Shown: positions 8,601-17,385, counted from the first letter of the stretch. The stretch: DNA of 64,000 bases from Hemerocallis citrina (GCA_017893485.1 JACEHZ010000207.1:1550001-1614000), one strand, 5' to 3'. Program-made: numbers and translations. Notes: generated by a model not told the origin, from the sequence alone.

Positions 8601-11401
8601 CGGGCCATGAGCTCCTCAGCTTCATGGACGCCTTCTCGGGGTACAATCAAATCCGAATGTTCCCTCCGGACATCCCGAAGACCTCCTTCGTCACCGACCA
8701 AGGCCTCTACTGCTACCGAGTCATGCCGTTCGGCTTGAAGAACGCGGGCGCCACCTACCAGCGCCTCGTCAACAAGGTCTTTCAGAGCCAGATCGGCCGA
8801 AACATGGAGGTGTACGTTGATGACATGCTCGTCAAAAGCATCCGCGGCACTGATCATGTGGCCGACCTCCAGGAGGCCTTCGGCGTGTTGAGAAGGCACA
8901 GCATGCGGCTGAACCCGAACAAGTGTGCGTTCGGGGTCTCTTCGGGAAAGTTCCTCGGCTTCATGGTAAGCCAACGAGGAATCGAAGCTAATCCCGAGAA
9001 GATTAAAGCCATATTAGACATGGCTCCGCCTCGGAACATCAAGGAGGTGCAGAAGCTCACTGGTCGGCTCGCCGCTATCGGTCGGTTCCTCTCGAAGTCG
9101 GGGGAAAAGTGCCTTCCCTTCTTCAAAGCACTCAGGGGGGCTAAGGGTTTTGAATGGGGCCAACCACAGCAGGAATCGTTCGACCAGCTGAAGGCCTACT
9201 TGGTGAACCCCCCTTTGCTCAGCAAACCAGTCCCGGGCGAGACTCTCTTCGTCTACTTGGCTGCTTCCGAGCAGTCCCTAAGTGCTGTCTTAGTAAGAGA
9301 GGAGGACCGGGCCCAGAGGCCGATCTACTACGTGAGCAAGGTCCTCCGGGATGCCGAGCTCCGCTATCCGAGGATAGAGAAGATAGCCTACGCTCTGGTC
9401 ATGGCAGCGAGAAAGCTCCGGCCGTACTTTCAATCCCACTCGGTCGTTGTCTTCACCGACCAACCCCTCAAGCAAATCCTCCACAAGCCTGAGACCTCGG
9501 GCCGGCTGATGAAGTGGTCCATCGAGCTGAGTCAGCATGACATCTCTTATCAGCCTCGGACGGCAATTAAGGCACAGGCTCTCGCCGACTTCATCGTAGA
9601 GTCCTCTATCCCCGAGGTCGGCCACGTCCCGAATGGACCCCCCATTTGGACAGTCTTTGTGGACGGATCCTCTTGTAATGAAGGAAGCGGTGCCGGCATC
9701 ATCTTGAACGGCCCTGATGACTTCATCCTGCAGTACGCAATCCGCATGAACTTCAAGGCCTCGAACAACGAGGCAGAGTATGAGGCGCTCATTGCCGGGC
9801 TCGGACTTGCCCGAAGTGCTGGGGCTCAACGCCTCCGGATTCACAGTGATTCCCAACTGGTCGTGAACCAGGTCTTGGGCGAATATGAGGCCCGAGACGA
9901 GCGAATGGCGAAGTACCTCGCCAAGGTCCGGGACCTCATGGGCCGGTTCGAAGAGGCTATCATCCAACGGGTCCCTCGGGAGGAGAATTCACAGGCCGAT
10001 GCCCTCTCCAAGTTGGCCTCGTCCTCCCTACAAGGTCTCGAACAGACCGTACTGATCGAAGTCCTCTCTAAGCCGAGCATCGAAGACGAGACACCTAGCT
10101 TGGTGGAGTCATTGCCCGTCATGCTGCAGGACAATTGGATGAAGCCACTAGTGGAATTCTTAAGGGACGGGGTTCTGCCCTCGGATCCCAAGGAAGCACG
10201 CCGAGTTAGAACTCGGGCCGAGCGATACGTCTTGATTGAGGGCATTCTATACAAACGTTCTTTCTCCCAAATAGACGGCCGACCGTACCTAAGGTGCCTC
10301 TCTCCGGATCAGGCCGAATATGCCCTACAAGAGCTCCACGAAGGCGTCGGAGGGGCACACTCAAGATTCAGGTCCTTGGCCCGCAAAGCTTTGAATTATG
10401 GGTACTTCTGGCCGACCCTCCTTCAAGACGCCGAGCGACACGTTCGGCAATGCAGCCCTTGTCAGAGACACTCCAATATCCGACGCCTCCCTCAGGCCAA
10501 CCTCGCCTCCCTATCAAGTCCCATCCCCTTCGCAATGTGGGGGATGGACTTACTAGGGCCCTTCCCTCCGGCTCCGGGTCAGTTCAAGTTCTTAGTCGTC
10601 GCCATCGACTACTTCTCGAAGTGGGTCGAGGCCGAGCCCCTCGCCACTATAACCGAGAACAAAGTGGTACAGTTCTTCTGGAAGAGCATCATATGCAGGT
10701 TCGGCGTCCCCCGAGTCCTCATAACAGACAACAGGACTCAGTTCACTGGCACGGCATTCCGAGCTCTATGCGATGACCTCGTCATCCAGCATCGCTTCTC
10801 GTCCGTCTCCCACCCTCAGTCGAACGGACAGGCCGAGAATGCTAATAAGCAGATCCTCGCAGGCATCAAGAAAAGGTTGGACAAATGCTCGAAAGGTTTG
10901 TGGGTCGACCAACTCCCTAATGTATTGTGGAACTACCGCACGAACAAGCGGACGCCCACCGGAGAGTCCCCTTTCAATCTTACTTATGGGGCCGAGGCCG
11001 TGATACCTCTCGAGGTCGGGCTACCTTCCCCTCGACTCACTGCCTATGACGAAGCACAGAATGCCAGGGACCTCAGAGGAAACTTGGACCTGATAGATGA
11101 ACTGAGGGAAAGGGCATCGATCCGGCAGCAGAATTACCGACGAAGGGTCGAGCTAGCGTACAACAAAAAGGTCCGACCTGCCGACCTTAAGCAAGGAGAT
11201 TTGGTCTTGAGAAAGCTAGCCATATCCTTCCCCAGCCAGAAGAGCAAGCTAGCTCCGAACTGGGAAGGGCCGTACCGGATCACAAAAGTTGTCCGGCCTG
11301 GGTCATACCGTCTGGAAGACATGGAGGGCAGAGAGCTTCCGAGGACCTGGAATGCCGACCACCTCCTAAAATACCAAGAGAGCGCTCCGGCGCCTCTCTA
11401 A
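5666..11401 (+). CDS. Gag-pol polyprotein of Tat-lineage retrotransposon (1911 aa)
   Basis: One uninterrupted ORF. Residues 1-290 are Arg/Pro/Ser-rich. A Ty3-type Gag core starts near 298 (FKPPQFETYSGESDPVDHVE), followed by a zinc-knuckle-like CRYHRDHGHDTNDC near 540. The aspartic protease site is LVDNGSSVNILF near 680. RT carries YVDD near 1048. A first RNase H follows, then a second one with FVDGSS (~1330), NNEAEYEAL, HSDSQLV and QADALSKL, keeping all acidic residues; the doubled RNase H marks the Tat lineage. Integrase has the H-H-C-C zinc site (~1555-1597) and a D,D,E core (GMDLLGPF ~1626, ITDNRTQF ~1687, GQAENANKQ ~1722). A GPYRI motif lies near 1868 and there is no chromodomain. The first ATG after the primer site is taken as the start. 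With no stops or frameshifts and all catalytic residues present, it may still be active. It would form virus-like particles, copy its RNA and integrate the DNA. Confidence 0.95.
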   Translation: MPPKKAKSRGSKGVNPADPTEEAPVNPILQSELPPPGQQVLPPHPMQQPDNGPSGHNGRKLKQPLHPDHVSVHNGSSDSMASHNPDPRNTVPNRQDEEDLHTHLDERRAREAASRQRQGERSPRRRDGRRSPDRRGRAASPERRRRRPHSPRDRRHPRDREVPITRTEFLQFQDTVLQALNLRQNVQNAQGAPTPPKVPSPRRRTRSPSPAPSRQQQQYSPRRSQDYRRRSPRSPSYEEESGGSYEHQRRDDALFRRIHEVERRIGRMDREEESRAGTIRPSRPPFSRTIMEAHIPRGFKPPQFETYSGESDPVDHVESFKTLMLIHQVSDAVLCRTFPATLRGSAREWYSRLAPSSIFSFEQFETLFITHFVSSRLAEKTSLSLLNLRQEREEKLRDYVKRFTAEVRSIASLDQSVATVAFQSNVLNANLRSSLAKKPPHDFADLLLRCEKYIRAEEAEALPSFGGSASGSKRKATGEEGSKKAQKDNGGQRRPPPKFEKFTPLTTNVSTILMEVEKEGVIPPAPKMFTPAKRRNKDKWCRYHRDHGHDTNDCRALKDEIEVLIRRGQLAKFVKANERADRNTSPPRGANKRSERREGTPEFEEERVLHLIHGGPMGGSSNSSRKAFVREVNSVHGVPPPKGLGVPVSFSDADLEGVRTPHCDALVIDLRMANFKVQRILVDNGSSVNILFLSAFRGLQLSRDRLKPAGYTLHGFTGVPVTVEGVITLDVTAGSTPTTRTEPMDFMVVDVPAAYNVILGRPGLAALEAVPSAYHLKMKFPTRSGVGEVRGSQETARKCYTTSTGGPVLSLETLEIPEPKPRPTSEPADELEEVLFSDEDPSRKFLISKSLPTALCSDLVKCIRGNRDLFAWSAADMPGISEDLLVHRLSVEPGCKPVQQKRRKFAPERQQAIKEEVAKLLKAKFIQEVNYPEWLSNVVMVKKSNGSWRICIDFTDLNKACPKDPFPLPNIDTLIDATSGHELLSFMDAFSGYNQIRMFPPDIPKTSFVTDQGLYCYRVMPFGLKNAGATYQRLVNKVFQSQIGRNMEVYVDDMLVKSIRGTDHVADLQEAFGVLRRHSMRLNPNKCAFGVSSGKFLGFMVSQRGIEANPEKIKAILDMAPPRNIKEVQKLTGRLAAIGRFLSKSGEKCLPFFKALRGAKGFEWGQPQQESFDQLKAYLVNPPLLSKPVPGETLFVYLAASEQSLSAVLVREEDRAQRPIYYVSKVLRDAELRYPRIEKIAYALVMAARKLRPYFQSHSVVVFTDQPLKQILHKPETSGRLMKWSIELSQHDISYQPRTAIKAQALADFIVESSIPEVGHVPNGPPIWTVFVDGSSCNEGSGAGIILNGPDDFILQYAIRMNFKASNNEAEYEALIAGLGLARSAGAQRLRIHSDSQLVVNQVLGEYEARDERMAKYLAKVRDLMGRFEEAIIQRVPREENSQADALSKLASSSLQGLEQTVLIEVLSKPSIEDETPSLVESLPVMLQDNWMKPLVEFLRDGVLPSDPKEARRVRTRAERYVLIEGILYKRSFSQIDGRPYLRCLSPDQAEYALQELHEGVGGAHSRFRSLARKALNYGYFWPTLLQDAERHVRQCSPCQRHSNIRRLPQANLASLSSPIPFAMWGMDLLGPFPPAPGQFKFLVVAIDYFSKWVEAEPLATITENKVVQFFWKSIICRFGVPRVLITDNRTQFTGTAFRALCDDLVIQHRFSSVSHPQSNGQAENANKQILAGIKKRLDKCSKGLWVDQLPNVLWNYRTNKRTPTGESPFNLTYGAEAVIPLEVGLPSPRLTAYDEAQNARDLRGNLDLIDELRERASIRQQNYRRRVELAYNKKVRPADLKQGDLVLRKLAISFPSQKSKLAPNWEGPYRITKVVRPGSYRLEDMEGRELPRTWNADHLLKYQESAPAPL

Positions 11402-11491
11402 GTAATCCGAGGTGTCGAACCATTCCTCTCCTCTAACTTGTAACCTGTTTCCATGAATTGTACTATGTAAAACGGTTCGCCGTCAATAATT

Positions 11492-11497
11492 AATAAA
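11492..11497 (+). terminator. Candidate poly(A) signal after gag-pol
   Basis: AATAAA lies 91 bp after the gag-pol stop, inside an AT-rich patch (TAATTAATAAAG) in an otherwise GC-rich region. It could end a subgenomic sense transcript before the convergent antisense unit; full-length genomic RNA must read through it. Confidence 0.45.
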
Positions 11498-11580
11498 GAA
11501 AGCTCCTTTCGGTCTTATGAACTTACATGCTTCTCTCCGTTCTTTTCATCTGCTCTTTAAGTTTCGATTTCAACCAATGG

Positions 11581-12133
11581 TTCGGAGTCCACGTTCGGCT
11601 CGACCTCACCTCCTCGGCTCGTCCCCGGACGAACCAGGGGCAGACCGTCGTCTAGAACTGCTCCCACAGCCGTTGAACTACACCGATGGTTTCGGAGTCC
11701 AACACTCGGCTCGACTTTACCTCCTCGGCTCGTCTCCGGACGAACCAGGGGTAGATCGCCGTTCGGAATTGCTCCCACAGCCGTTGAACTACACCGATGG
11801 TTTCGGAGTCCAACACTCGGCTCGACTTTACCTCCTCGGCTCGTCTCCGGACGAACCAGGGGTAGATCGCCGTTCGGAATTGCTCCCACAGCCGTTGAAC
11901 TACACCGATGGTTTCGGAGTCCAACACTCGGCTCGACTTTACCGCCTCGGCTCGTCTCCGGACGAACCAGGGGTAGATCGCCGTTCGGAATTGCTCCCAC
12001 AGCCGTTGAACTACACCGATGGTTTCGGAGTCCAACACTCGGCTCGACTTTACCTCCTCGGCTCGTCTCCGGACGAACCAGGGGTAGATCGCCGTTCGGA
12101 ATTGCTCCCACAGCCGTTGAACTACACCGATGG
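11581..12133. repeat. 111-bp tandem repeat array, five copies
   Basis: Units start with TTCGGAGTCC at 11581, 11691, 11802, 11913 and 12024, and the array ends at a decayed sixth start at 12134. Spacing is 110, 111, 111, 111 and 110 bp. The inner three units are nearly identical and the outer ones diverged, as expected of expansion by unequal exchange or strand slippage. Because 111 is a multiple of three, each reading frame repeats, which keeps ORFs open on both strands; these are not taken as genes. The array sits between the sense pol gene and the 3' end of the antisense unit. Confidence 0.95.
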
Positions 12134-12216
12134 TTCGAGGTCCAACACTTGGCTCACAATCCCCCCGAATCTCTCCGGAGGATTGACGCCGAAGACCGAA
12201 ACACTACGTCTTCGGT

Positions 12217-12345
12217 CGGCTACCGAGCAAGTGCCTTCCCGCGCTCGCAAACGGAGAAAACTCACTTTCTCCTCAACTTTCGTGCGTGATCTCGATCAGA
12301 CGGCTCAGATCTTGCCACCTGCGCTAAACGACAAGATAACGTTTT
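12217..12345. repeat. Dispersed direct repeat of the Tat element, copy 1
   Basis: The block from GGTCGGCTACCGAGCAAGTG through ACGGAGAAAA, CTCCTCAACTTTCG and GATCTCGATCAGACGGC recurs at 17200-17385 and 18480-18690, with shorter versions at 18716-18762 and 18957-19012. The copies flank the antisense gene region on both sides. Confidence 0.85.
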
Positions 12346-12621
12346 CTTGGGAACTAAGCCGCCTCCAGATTCGTGCCTACATTCAACTGCTTAGATCTGG
12401 CCACCTGAGCTAAACGACAAAATAGCACTTTCTCGGGGACAGAGCCGCCTAGGAATTCGTGCAGTACATTGTCAGAGTCACTGAATGACAAAATACCGTA
12501 CTCACGGGGACCCGTTCGGCTCAAACACCCTCACCGATGAAAATAACTTGCTCGGTTCAAAAATTTCGGCGCGATCAACACAGTTATAAGCAAAACAAGA
12601 ACGCAGAGCAACAAAGAAAAC

Positions 12622-12627
12622 TTTATT
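12622..12627 (-). terminator. Poly(A) signal of the antisense unit
   Basis: AATAAA on the minus strand in the context ACATTAATAAAGTTTTC, 91 bp beyond the last minus-strand ORF stop at 12718. It faces the sense poly(A) signal across the 111-bp array, so the two units converge. Confidence 0.5.
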
Positions 12628-12717
12628 AATGTTCGAGACACAATACAAAGCTGTCTTTCCCCAGTTACAAAATGTCAAAAAACAAAAAATATGGAGCCGA
12701 CCCATTACACTTAGCCC

Positions 12718-13281
12718 TCATATGGAAAAATCTTCACTAGATCGTTCGGCCTCCCGTTCGTCCTCCTCGGCTGGTAGATCTTTGGTCGACTGTTCGGACG
12801 ACTGTTCGCCCTCCTCGGCTGGTAGCTCCCCTGCACCGTTCCGGAGCTTCGATACCACGGTCTGCAAGTGCCGAATCTCCGAGAGCAAATCATCCCGCTC
12901 AGCCACAATCTTCGATTGGTTGTGCCGAATACACTTGACCCGAAGAGCGTTGCTGAACGCAGTTTGCGAATCCTCGTCCCCTCCTGCAGGGTTCAGCTCG
13001 GCGATCCTATCGTCCAGACGCTGGATCTCGGCTTCCCGTATGTCGAGGACGGACAAAAGGTGAGCCCGCTCGCCCTCAGCTCGGCGTAACTTCAGCTCGA
13101 CGCTCCTAGGACTCAGAGCCGCCGCCCCAGAAGAGGCTTCGGATTCAGAATCATCATCCGAGCCGCACAGATCGGCATATGAATCGGACGCCTCGAGCTG
13201 AAAAAAGGGGAAAACGAACAGCAAAGTTTCAATACACAGCCGAAGTCCAACACTTGAAAGTTTTCTAGAAAAGATTCTCAT
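12718..13281 (-). CDS. Antisense coiled-coil ORF, distal block (hypothetical)
   Basis: 187 codons as an open frame. The first 28 codons look like intron sequence, ending in a polypyrimidine tract and acceptor CCCCTTTTTTCAG at about 13200, so the coding exon probably starts there with LEASDSYADLCGSDDDSES. The exon encodes an acidic Ser/Asp/Glu stretch, then heptad-like leucine/charged sequence (VELKLRRAEGERAHLLSVLD) and a Glu-rich tail. It has no catalytic motif. It may be the last exon of the antisense gene or an alternative terminal exon. Codon use is GC-rich like the rest of the Tat element. Function unknown. Confidence 0.5.
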   Translation of the reverse strand: MRIFSRKLSSVGLRLCIETLLFVFPFFQLEASDSYADLCGSDDDSESEASSGAAALSPRSVELKLRRAEGERAHLLSVLDIREAEIQRLDDRIAELNPAGGDEDSQTAFSNALRVKCIRHNQSKIVAERDDLLSEIRHLQTVVSKLRNGAGELPAEEGEQSSEQSTKDLPAEEDEREAERSSEDFSI

Positions 13282-13365
13282 TCAGACATAATAATGTTAC
13301 ACACGGTCGAACCGACCCTACAACAACGTTTTACAACAAATCAGAGGGGACACGAAGAGACATGA

Positions 13366-14319
13366 TCAAGTTCTCTTCGGAAGGGGACTGCTTCGGTTTA
13401 AGGAAACGCGAGGACGACGAGGCCTGCCCTCCGAGCTCGATCCTAAACCAACGAAGCGCGATCCCCCCTCGCTGCTGGCCCTAACTTCGGCGCCGACCGA
13501 GGCCCCGCTTGACGAGACGGCCACACTGCTCTGAGCGTCGGTCGGACTCCGTCTGGTCATAGGCGAGCGTGTCACAAGTTCGTAAAAAGAAATCCCTCTC
13601 TCGCTCTCTTCACGAGTACACGACGTGCTGCGAACGTTAGCCCTCGCCGGCACAGGTTTGAGCGACGCAACCTCCTCCTCCAGTTCGATGATTCTATCCC
13701 TCAAGGCGTCGTCCTTCGCCAACTTCTTTGGTCGAGGAACCCTTAACGAGCCCGAGGCGTTGGCACTATCGATCGCAAGCCGTCGATAATGGGTGACCTC
13801 GATCCCCCTATCTATCGTGATCCTCCTGAGCTTGTCGACTTCGGCCAATAGCCTCTTGCGCTCGGTCGACGCCTTCTCCAACTCGGAGGTCAGCTTCTCT
13901 CCCTCCGCCGAGCGCTCTTTCTCCGCTAACTCCAAGTATTGAACCTCCGCCAAAAGGTCGTCGTTCTTCTGCTCGGCGGCAGTGAGCTCTCTACGGAGCC
14001 GCTCGACTTCGCCTTCGGGACAAGGGGCTTGGGGGTACTTCTGCAGTTGCGACAGATCGCGACAATACCTCCGCAAAGCTGCCTTCGTCTCCTCCAGCCT
14101 CCCGAGCTGAAGATACCGCTTCTGTCGGCTGTCCGAGAGTTCATCCTTCGTTTTGGCCAGCTCCTTGCGAAGGTGTGCGACCTCCTTAATCGGACCGAAC
14201 CTCGCATGAAAATCAGAGATAAATCCGAGAGCCAACACTTGGAGAATTCTACGCCAAGTCAAACACAAAATCCGAGACCCAACACTTGGATAAATTTTGG
14301 CCAAACAAAACATTTTCAT
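13366..14319 (-). CDS. Antisense coiled-coil ORF, middle block (hypothetical)
   Basis: 317 codons open on the minus strand. The first ~35 codons resemble intron sequence (two CCAAGTGTTGG(G/C)TCTCGGATTT words), and a plausible acceptor ends at CATGCGAG near 14205. From IKEVAHLRKELAKTKDELSD onward the protein is a long, strongly heptad-patterned coiled coil rich in Leu, Glu, Lys and Arg, then a Ser/Arg-rich tail. It has no enzyme motif. The block follows a stop codon in the preceding exon at 14420, so it is either a separate product, an alternative terminal exon, or an exon joined by a donor not recognised here. Function unknown. Confidence 0.5.
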   Translation of the reverse strand: MKMFCLAKIYPSVGSRILCLTWRRILQVLALGFISDFHARFGPIKEVAHLRKELAKTKDELSDSRQKRYLQLGRLEETKAALRRYCRDLSQLQKYPQAPCPEGEVERLRRELTAAEQKNDDLLAEVQYLELAEKERSAEGEKLTSELEKASTERKRLLAEVDKLRRITIDRGIEVTHYRRLAIDSANASGSLRVPRPKKLAKDDALRDRIIELEEEVASLKPVPARANVRSTSCTREESERGISFYELVTRSPMTRRSPTDAQSSVAVSSSGASVGAEVRASSEGGSRFVGLGSSSEGRPRRPRVSLNRSSPLPKRT

Positions 14320-14419
14320 TCAAAACCGAGGAGAAAATCTTACAAAAGCGGTGGCCAGTCCGCGGTTCGGCTTACAAAAAGACAAAACAGGAAAAAGACT
14401 AAAAAGAGAAACAACCGAG

Positions 14420-16826
14420 TCAGGGGTCGACCTTTTTGCCGCTCGGGTCCGTCGACCCCCCGGTCTTGTCCTCGCCATCGCCCCCGCCTCCGCCTTCGCT
14501 CCAGCTCTCCTCCTCGGAGTCGCCCTCCTCCTCGCCCTCGGCCTCGGTCTCCCCGGGGACTTCGACAACCTCCGTCTCCCCCTCGGGGCCGAGCAGATCC
14601 TCGGGAACCCCTTCCTCCCCTTCCACGAGGTCGTAAAAATTGTAGGAGGACGTGTCGAAGCCCGGGTTCTTCGCGGCTACGTGGAGCAGGGCCCGGCCGT
14701 AGGCGTCCAGCATGTTCTGGATCATGTGCTGCGCGGCCTCCTCCTGCACGGCCTTCCTCACCTTCTTCATCTTCTTCTGGTGTTTGGCCTTGATCTTCTC
14801 GGCCCTCTTCCGAGCCGTCTCCGCTTCTGACCGAGCCTTGGCCAGCGCCTCCTTCAGCTCGGTAGCCTCTTTCTCTGCTCCCGACCGAGCATTGGCCAGC
14901 TCCTCCTTCAGCTCGGCTGCCTCCTTCTCAAGCTTGGCCGCCGTGTCCTTCGACTGCTGAACAGCATCGGCCAGCTGCTTCTCCAACCCCTCCACTGCGG
15001 CACCCCTCTTCGCCGAGAGGAGCTGCTCGGCATCAAGCTGCTGCGCGACCTTGACGCGCTCCCCCCTCTCTCGTTCGTTCTCCCGCTCCTTGTTCGCCAA
15101 CTCCTCGACCAGGAAGTTGAAGTGGCAGAGAGTCTGAAAGGGAACAACACGTCAAAACCCGAACCCAAGAACTTAGAAAAATTCTCAGGAAGAAATTTGG
15201 ATGAAGATGAGCTCGGCCTACATACCGACATGGTATTCCGAGCGATCTGCATCACTGCGTCCCCTGCCATCCCGGCCTTCAGGGTCGCTCGGTCCTTCGG
15301 GGTCGGCAGGTGCCTCACCGCCTCCATGCAGATGTTCCCGTCGCCCAAAAAGCCGTCGACGTTCATCACCTGCCAGTCGGGGACGAAGATCTGCTTATGA
15401 CGTTCGGTCAAGATCTTCTCCGCGTCCGTAGTGAGGGGTGGAACTTGGAGGGACAGCGCATCCTTCAGCCCGAACGCACTGCTCGACGAACCGGGAGCAT
15501 CAGCCTTCGGGGTCGCCGCAGGCGCATCCGAGGCAGGAGGATCGGAGACCACGACCCCCCCCCTGCTCGGGGACCACGACCTTCGTCGGAGAGACAAGGA
15601 CCTCGATCTCCCCCTCCTTGAGGACCGCGACCTTCGGTTGGTCGGCAGCCTTCGTGACCGAGGGCTTCTTCGGGGCTCGGCTGTCCTGAGGCCCGGCCAA
15701 CGGCCTCTTCTTCTTCTCCTGCTCTGACCTGCCCTTCGCCACCAGAGCTTTGTAGTCCAGCTTCATCGTCTCTGTAAAAGCCAAATGAAAAGACTTAGAG
15801 AAATTTTCTTAAACTTTAAACAAAGAGTACAAATACCAGAAGCATACTGGGGTCGATCGGACTGAGACCCCCCCGGAACAGTTCCTCCTCAGTGATATCT
15901 TTCCAGCTCAACGCTGGTAGGGCGAGGAGCCTCCTCTGGACCTCTGCCTCCTCATCGCTCAGCGGAGCCTCCTTCTTGGTCCGCTTGGGCAGACCTTCCT
16001 TCGCCCAAACCGTCGGAATCACCCACGGCGTCAGGGCTCGGACGAGGAAGTACTTCTCCTTCCAGTGTTTTATCGAGTCCGAATTCTCGATCAACTTCAC
16101 GCCTGTCCGAGGAGAAAGAAAGAACCTCTGTTCGTCTCGCCTTGGCTGGCATGGTCGGAAGAGACTCCGAAAGAGGAACATGGTCGGCTTGCCGCCGACT
16201 TCTTGGCATCGGAGGACGAACGCCACGACGTGCCTCCATGTGTTCGGCATCAGCTGGGCGAGGCTCAAACCGTACCAGACCAGGACTTCAACCACGAACG
16301 GGTGGAGAGGAAAGCGGAGTCCGGCAATAAGGGAGTCAACCGGGAAGACGCACACGTCCGACGAGGACTTTGTGTTGGCTCGGAAACCCGGCCCGGGGAG
16401 GAGCAGTACATACTCAAGCGGGATCCGAAAGCCCTCTCGGATCAGGCGAAGGTCACCCTCGGTGAGAGACGAGATAGTATGGTCTACTTCGGATAGCTCC
16501 CTTGGCTCATTCTCTTCCACCAACTTCGCCGTGCCTTGGGTCACTCTCTCCAAGGTATCCTCGGCATAGGCCCGGACGCCTCCCACACTCGACAGACTGA
16601 TAGGCTGCCGACCGAACGCTCCTGCCGTCTTCGGCGTTTCCACGATCGTGACCATGGCCTTGCCTTCCCGGGACACCGTCGCCGCCTCCTTAGGCAACTC
16701 GGCCACTTCGCCCACTCTGTCCGGACGGACGACAGTCTGATCGCTCGGCCCCACCACTCCTTTCCCTTTATCCCCTCGGCCAACGGCTTGCTCCGAGGCG
16801 GGGGTCTCATCCGAGATCTTAACCAT
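14420..16826 (-). CDS. Antisense gene of Tat element, Transposase_28-like domain plus coiled coil; frameshifted
   Basis: Proposed exons are 16826-15837, 15769-15226 and 15133-14420. Exon 1 (330 codons from ATG at 16826) carries the domain known as putative gypsy-type transposon (Pfam Transposase_28), seen as FRIPLEYVLLLPGPGF, VFPVDSLIAGLRFPLHPFV and MPNTWRHVVAFVLRC. Exon 2 carries KILTERHKQIFVPDWQVMNV; exon 3 a coiled coil (EKEATELKEALAKARSEAET) with an acidic tail. Introns are GT-AG and phase 0: 15836-15770 (67 bp) and 15225-15134 (92 bp, CG|GTATGT to CCCTTTCAG). Exon 2 holds a one-base excess in a run of nine G at 15563-15555, which shifts the frame, so this copy is probably null. Despite the Pfam name, nothing here shows transposase chemistry. 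Its role is unknown; relatives sit antisense after pol in Grande and other Tat elements. Confidence 0.75.
15134..15225 (-). other. Candidate intron 2 of the antisense gene
   Basis: Donor TCG|GTATGTAG, acceptor TTCCCTTTCAG|ACTCTC, 92 bp, AT-richer than the flanks. Removing it joins two conserved-looking blocks in phase 0. Confidence 0.65.
15770..15836 (-). other. Candidate intron 1 of the antisense gene
   Basis: Donor CTTCTG|GTATTTG, acceptor TTTTACAGAG|ACGATG, 67 bp and AT-rich. The second AG of ACAGAG keeps phase 0; the first would shift the frame. The length is close to the lower limit for plant introns. Confidence 0.55.
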
Positions 16827-17020
16827 TTTTTCTAAGAGAGAACGGAAAGAGACTGACCTTGAAGTGATGTGTACGGTCGGAAAGTTCACCGGAAGCAAGG
16901 AACACTGCCGCAACAGCTAGCACCGCCGCCAGAGAGCTGAAAACTTCGAAGCAAAGTGGGAACTGAAGAGAGAGAGTAAAAGTAAAAAGTGAGATTTGGT
17001 CTAAGGGGGGGGGGTGAAGA

Positions 17021-17026
17021 TTTATA
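17021..17026 (-). promoter_or_regulatory. TATA box of the antisense gene
   Basis: TATAAA on the minus strand in ACTATAAATCTTCACC, 195 bp upstream of the proposed ATG at 16826. It implies a 5' leader of about 160 nt and a transcription unit independent of the LTR promoters. Confidence 0.6.
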
Positions 17027-17199
17027 GTAAAAATGGAACGTCCCTTGGACTTCCAAACGAATAAGTGCGACCTTTGGGCTGATCTCGAAACGTCGCGAAG
17101 GCCCATCACCACTGCCCCCTTCACCATGTCAACTAGCTCGGCGCCAGGGAATCTGAATCCGAGCTACACGCAATCCAAACTTTGTTGCAACAGGGTCCG

Positions 17200-17385
17200 G
17201 TCGGAATCCGAGCAAGTGCCTTCCCGAGCCTACAAACGGAGAAAACACACTTTCTCCTCAACTTCCGCGCACGATCTCGATCAGACGGCCCAGATCTCGC
17301 CGAGAACACTAGACGACAAGATAGTGTTTTCTTGAGAAATGTGCCCTTCTTGAGATGCGCGCCATCATCCAACGGCTCGGGGTGC
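17200..17385. repeat. Dispersed direct repeat of the Tat element, copy 2
   Basis: Contains CCGAGCAAGTGCCTTCCCGAG, ACGGAGAAAACACAC, GATCTCGATCAGACGGCCC and GATAGTGTTTTCTTGAG, shared in order with 12217-12345 and 18480-18690. It lies just upstream of the antisense promoter. Confidence 0.85.

Noticed and set aside
8330..9967. Long minus-strand ORFs (214 and 225 codons) opposite pol, and a 253-codon one at 5786-6547
   Set aside because: They are reverse-frame shadows of the GC-rich gag-pol gene, with no domain, promoter or splice evidence.
11517..12413. 298-codon plus-strand and 184-codon minus-strand ORFs
   Set aside because: They are made by the 111-bp tandem array, whose period is a multiple of three; the repeated peptides resemble no known protein.
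13939..14830. Plus-strand ORFs of 284 and 177 codons
   Set aside because: They are opposite the antisense coiled-coil exons and are low-complexity Pro/Arg/Ser or Leu/Gly translations.
15892..16569. 225-codon plus-strand ORF
   Set aside because: Shadow of the Transposase_28-like exon on the other strand.
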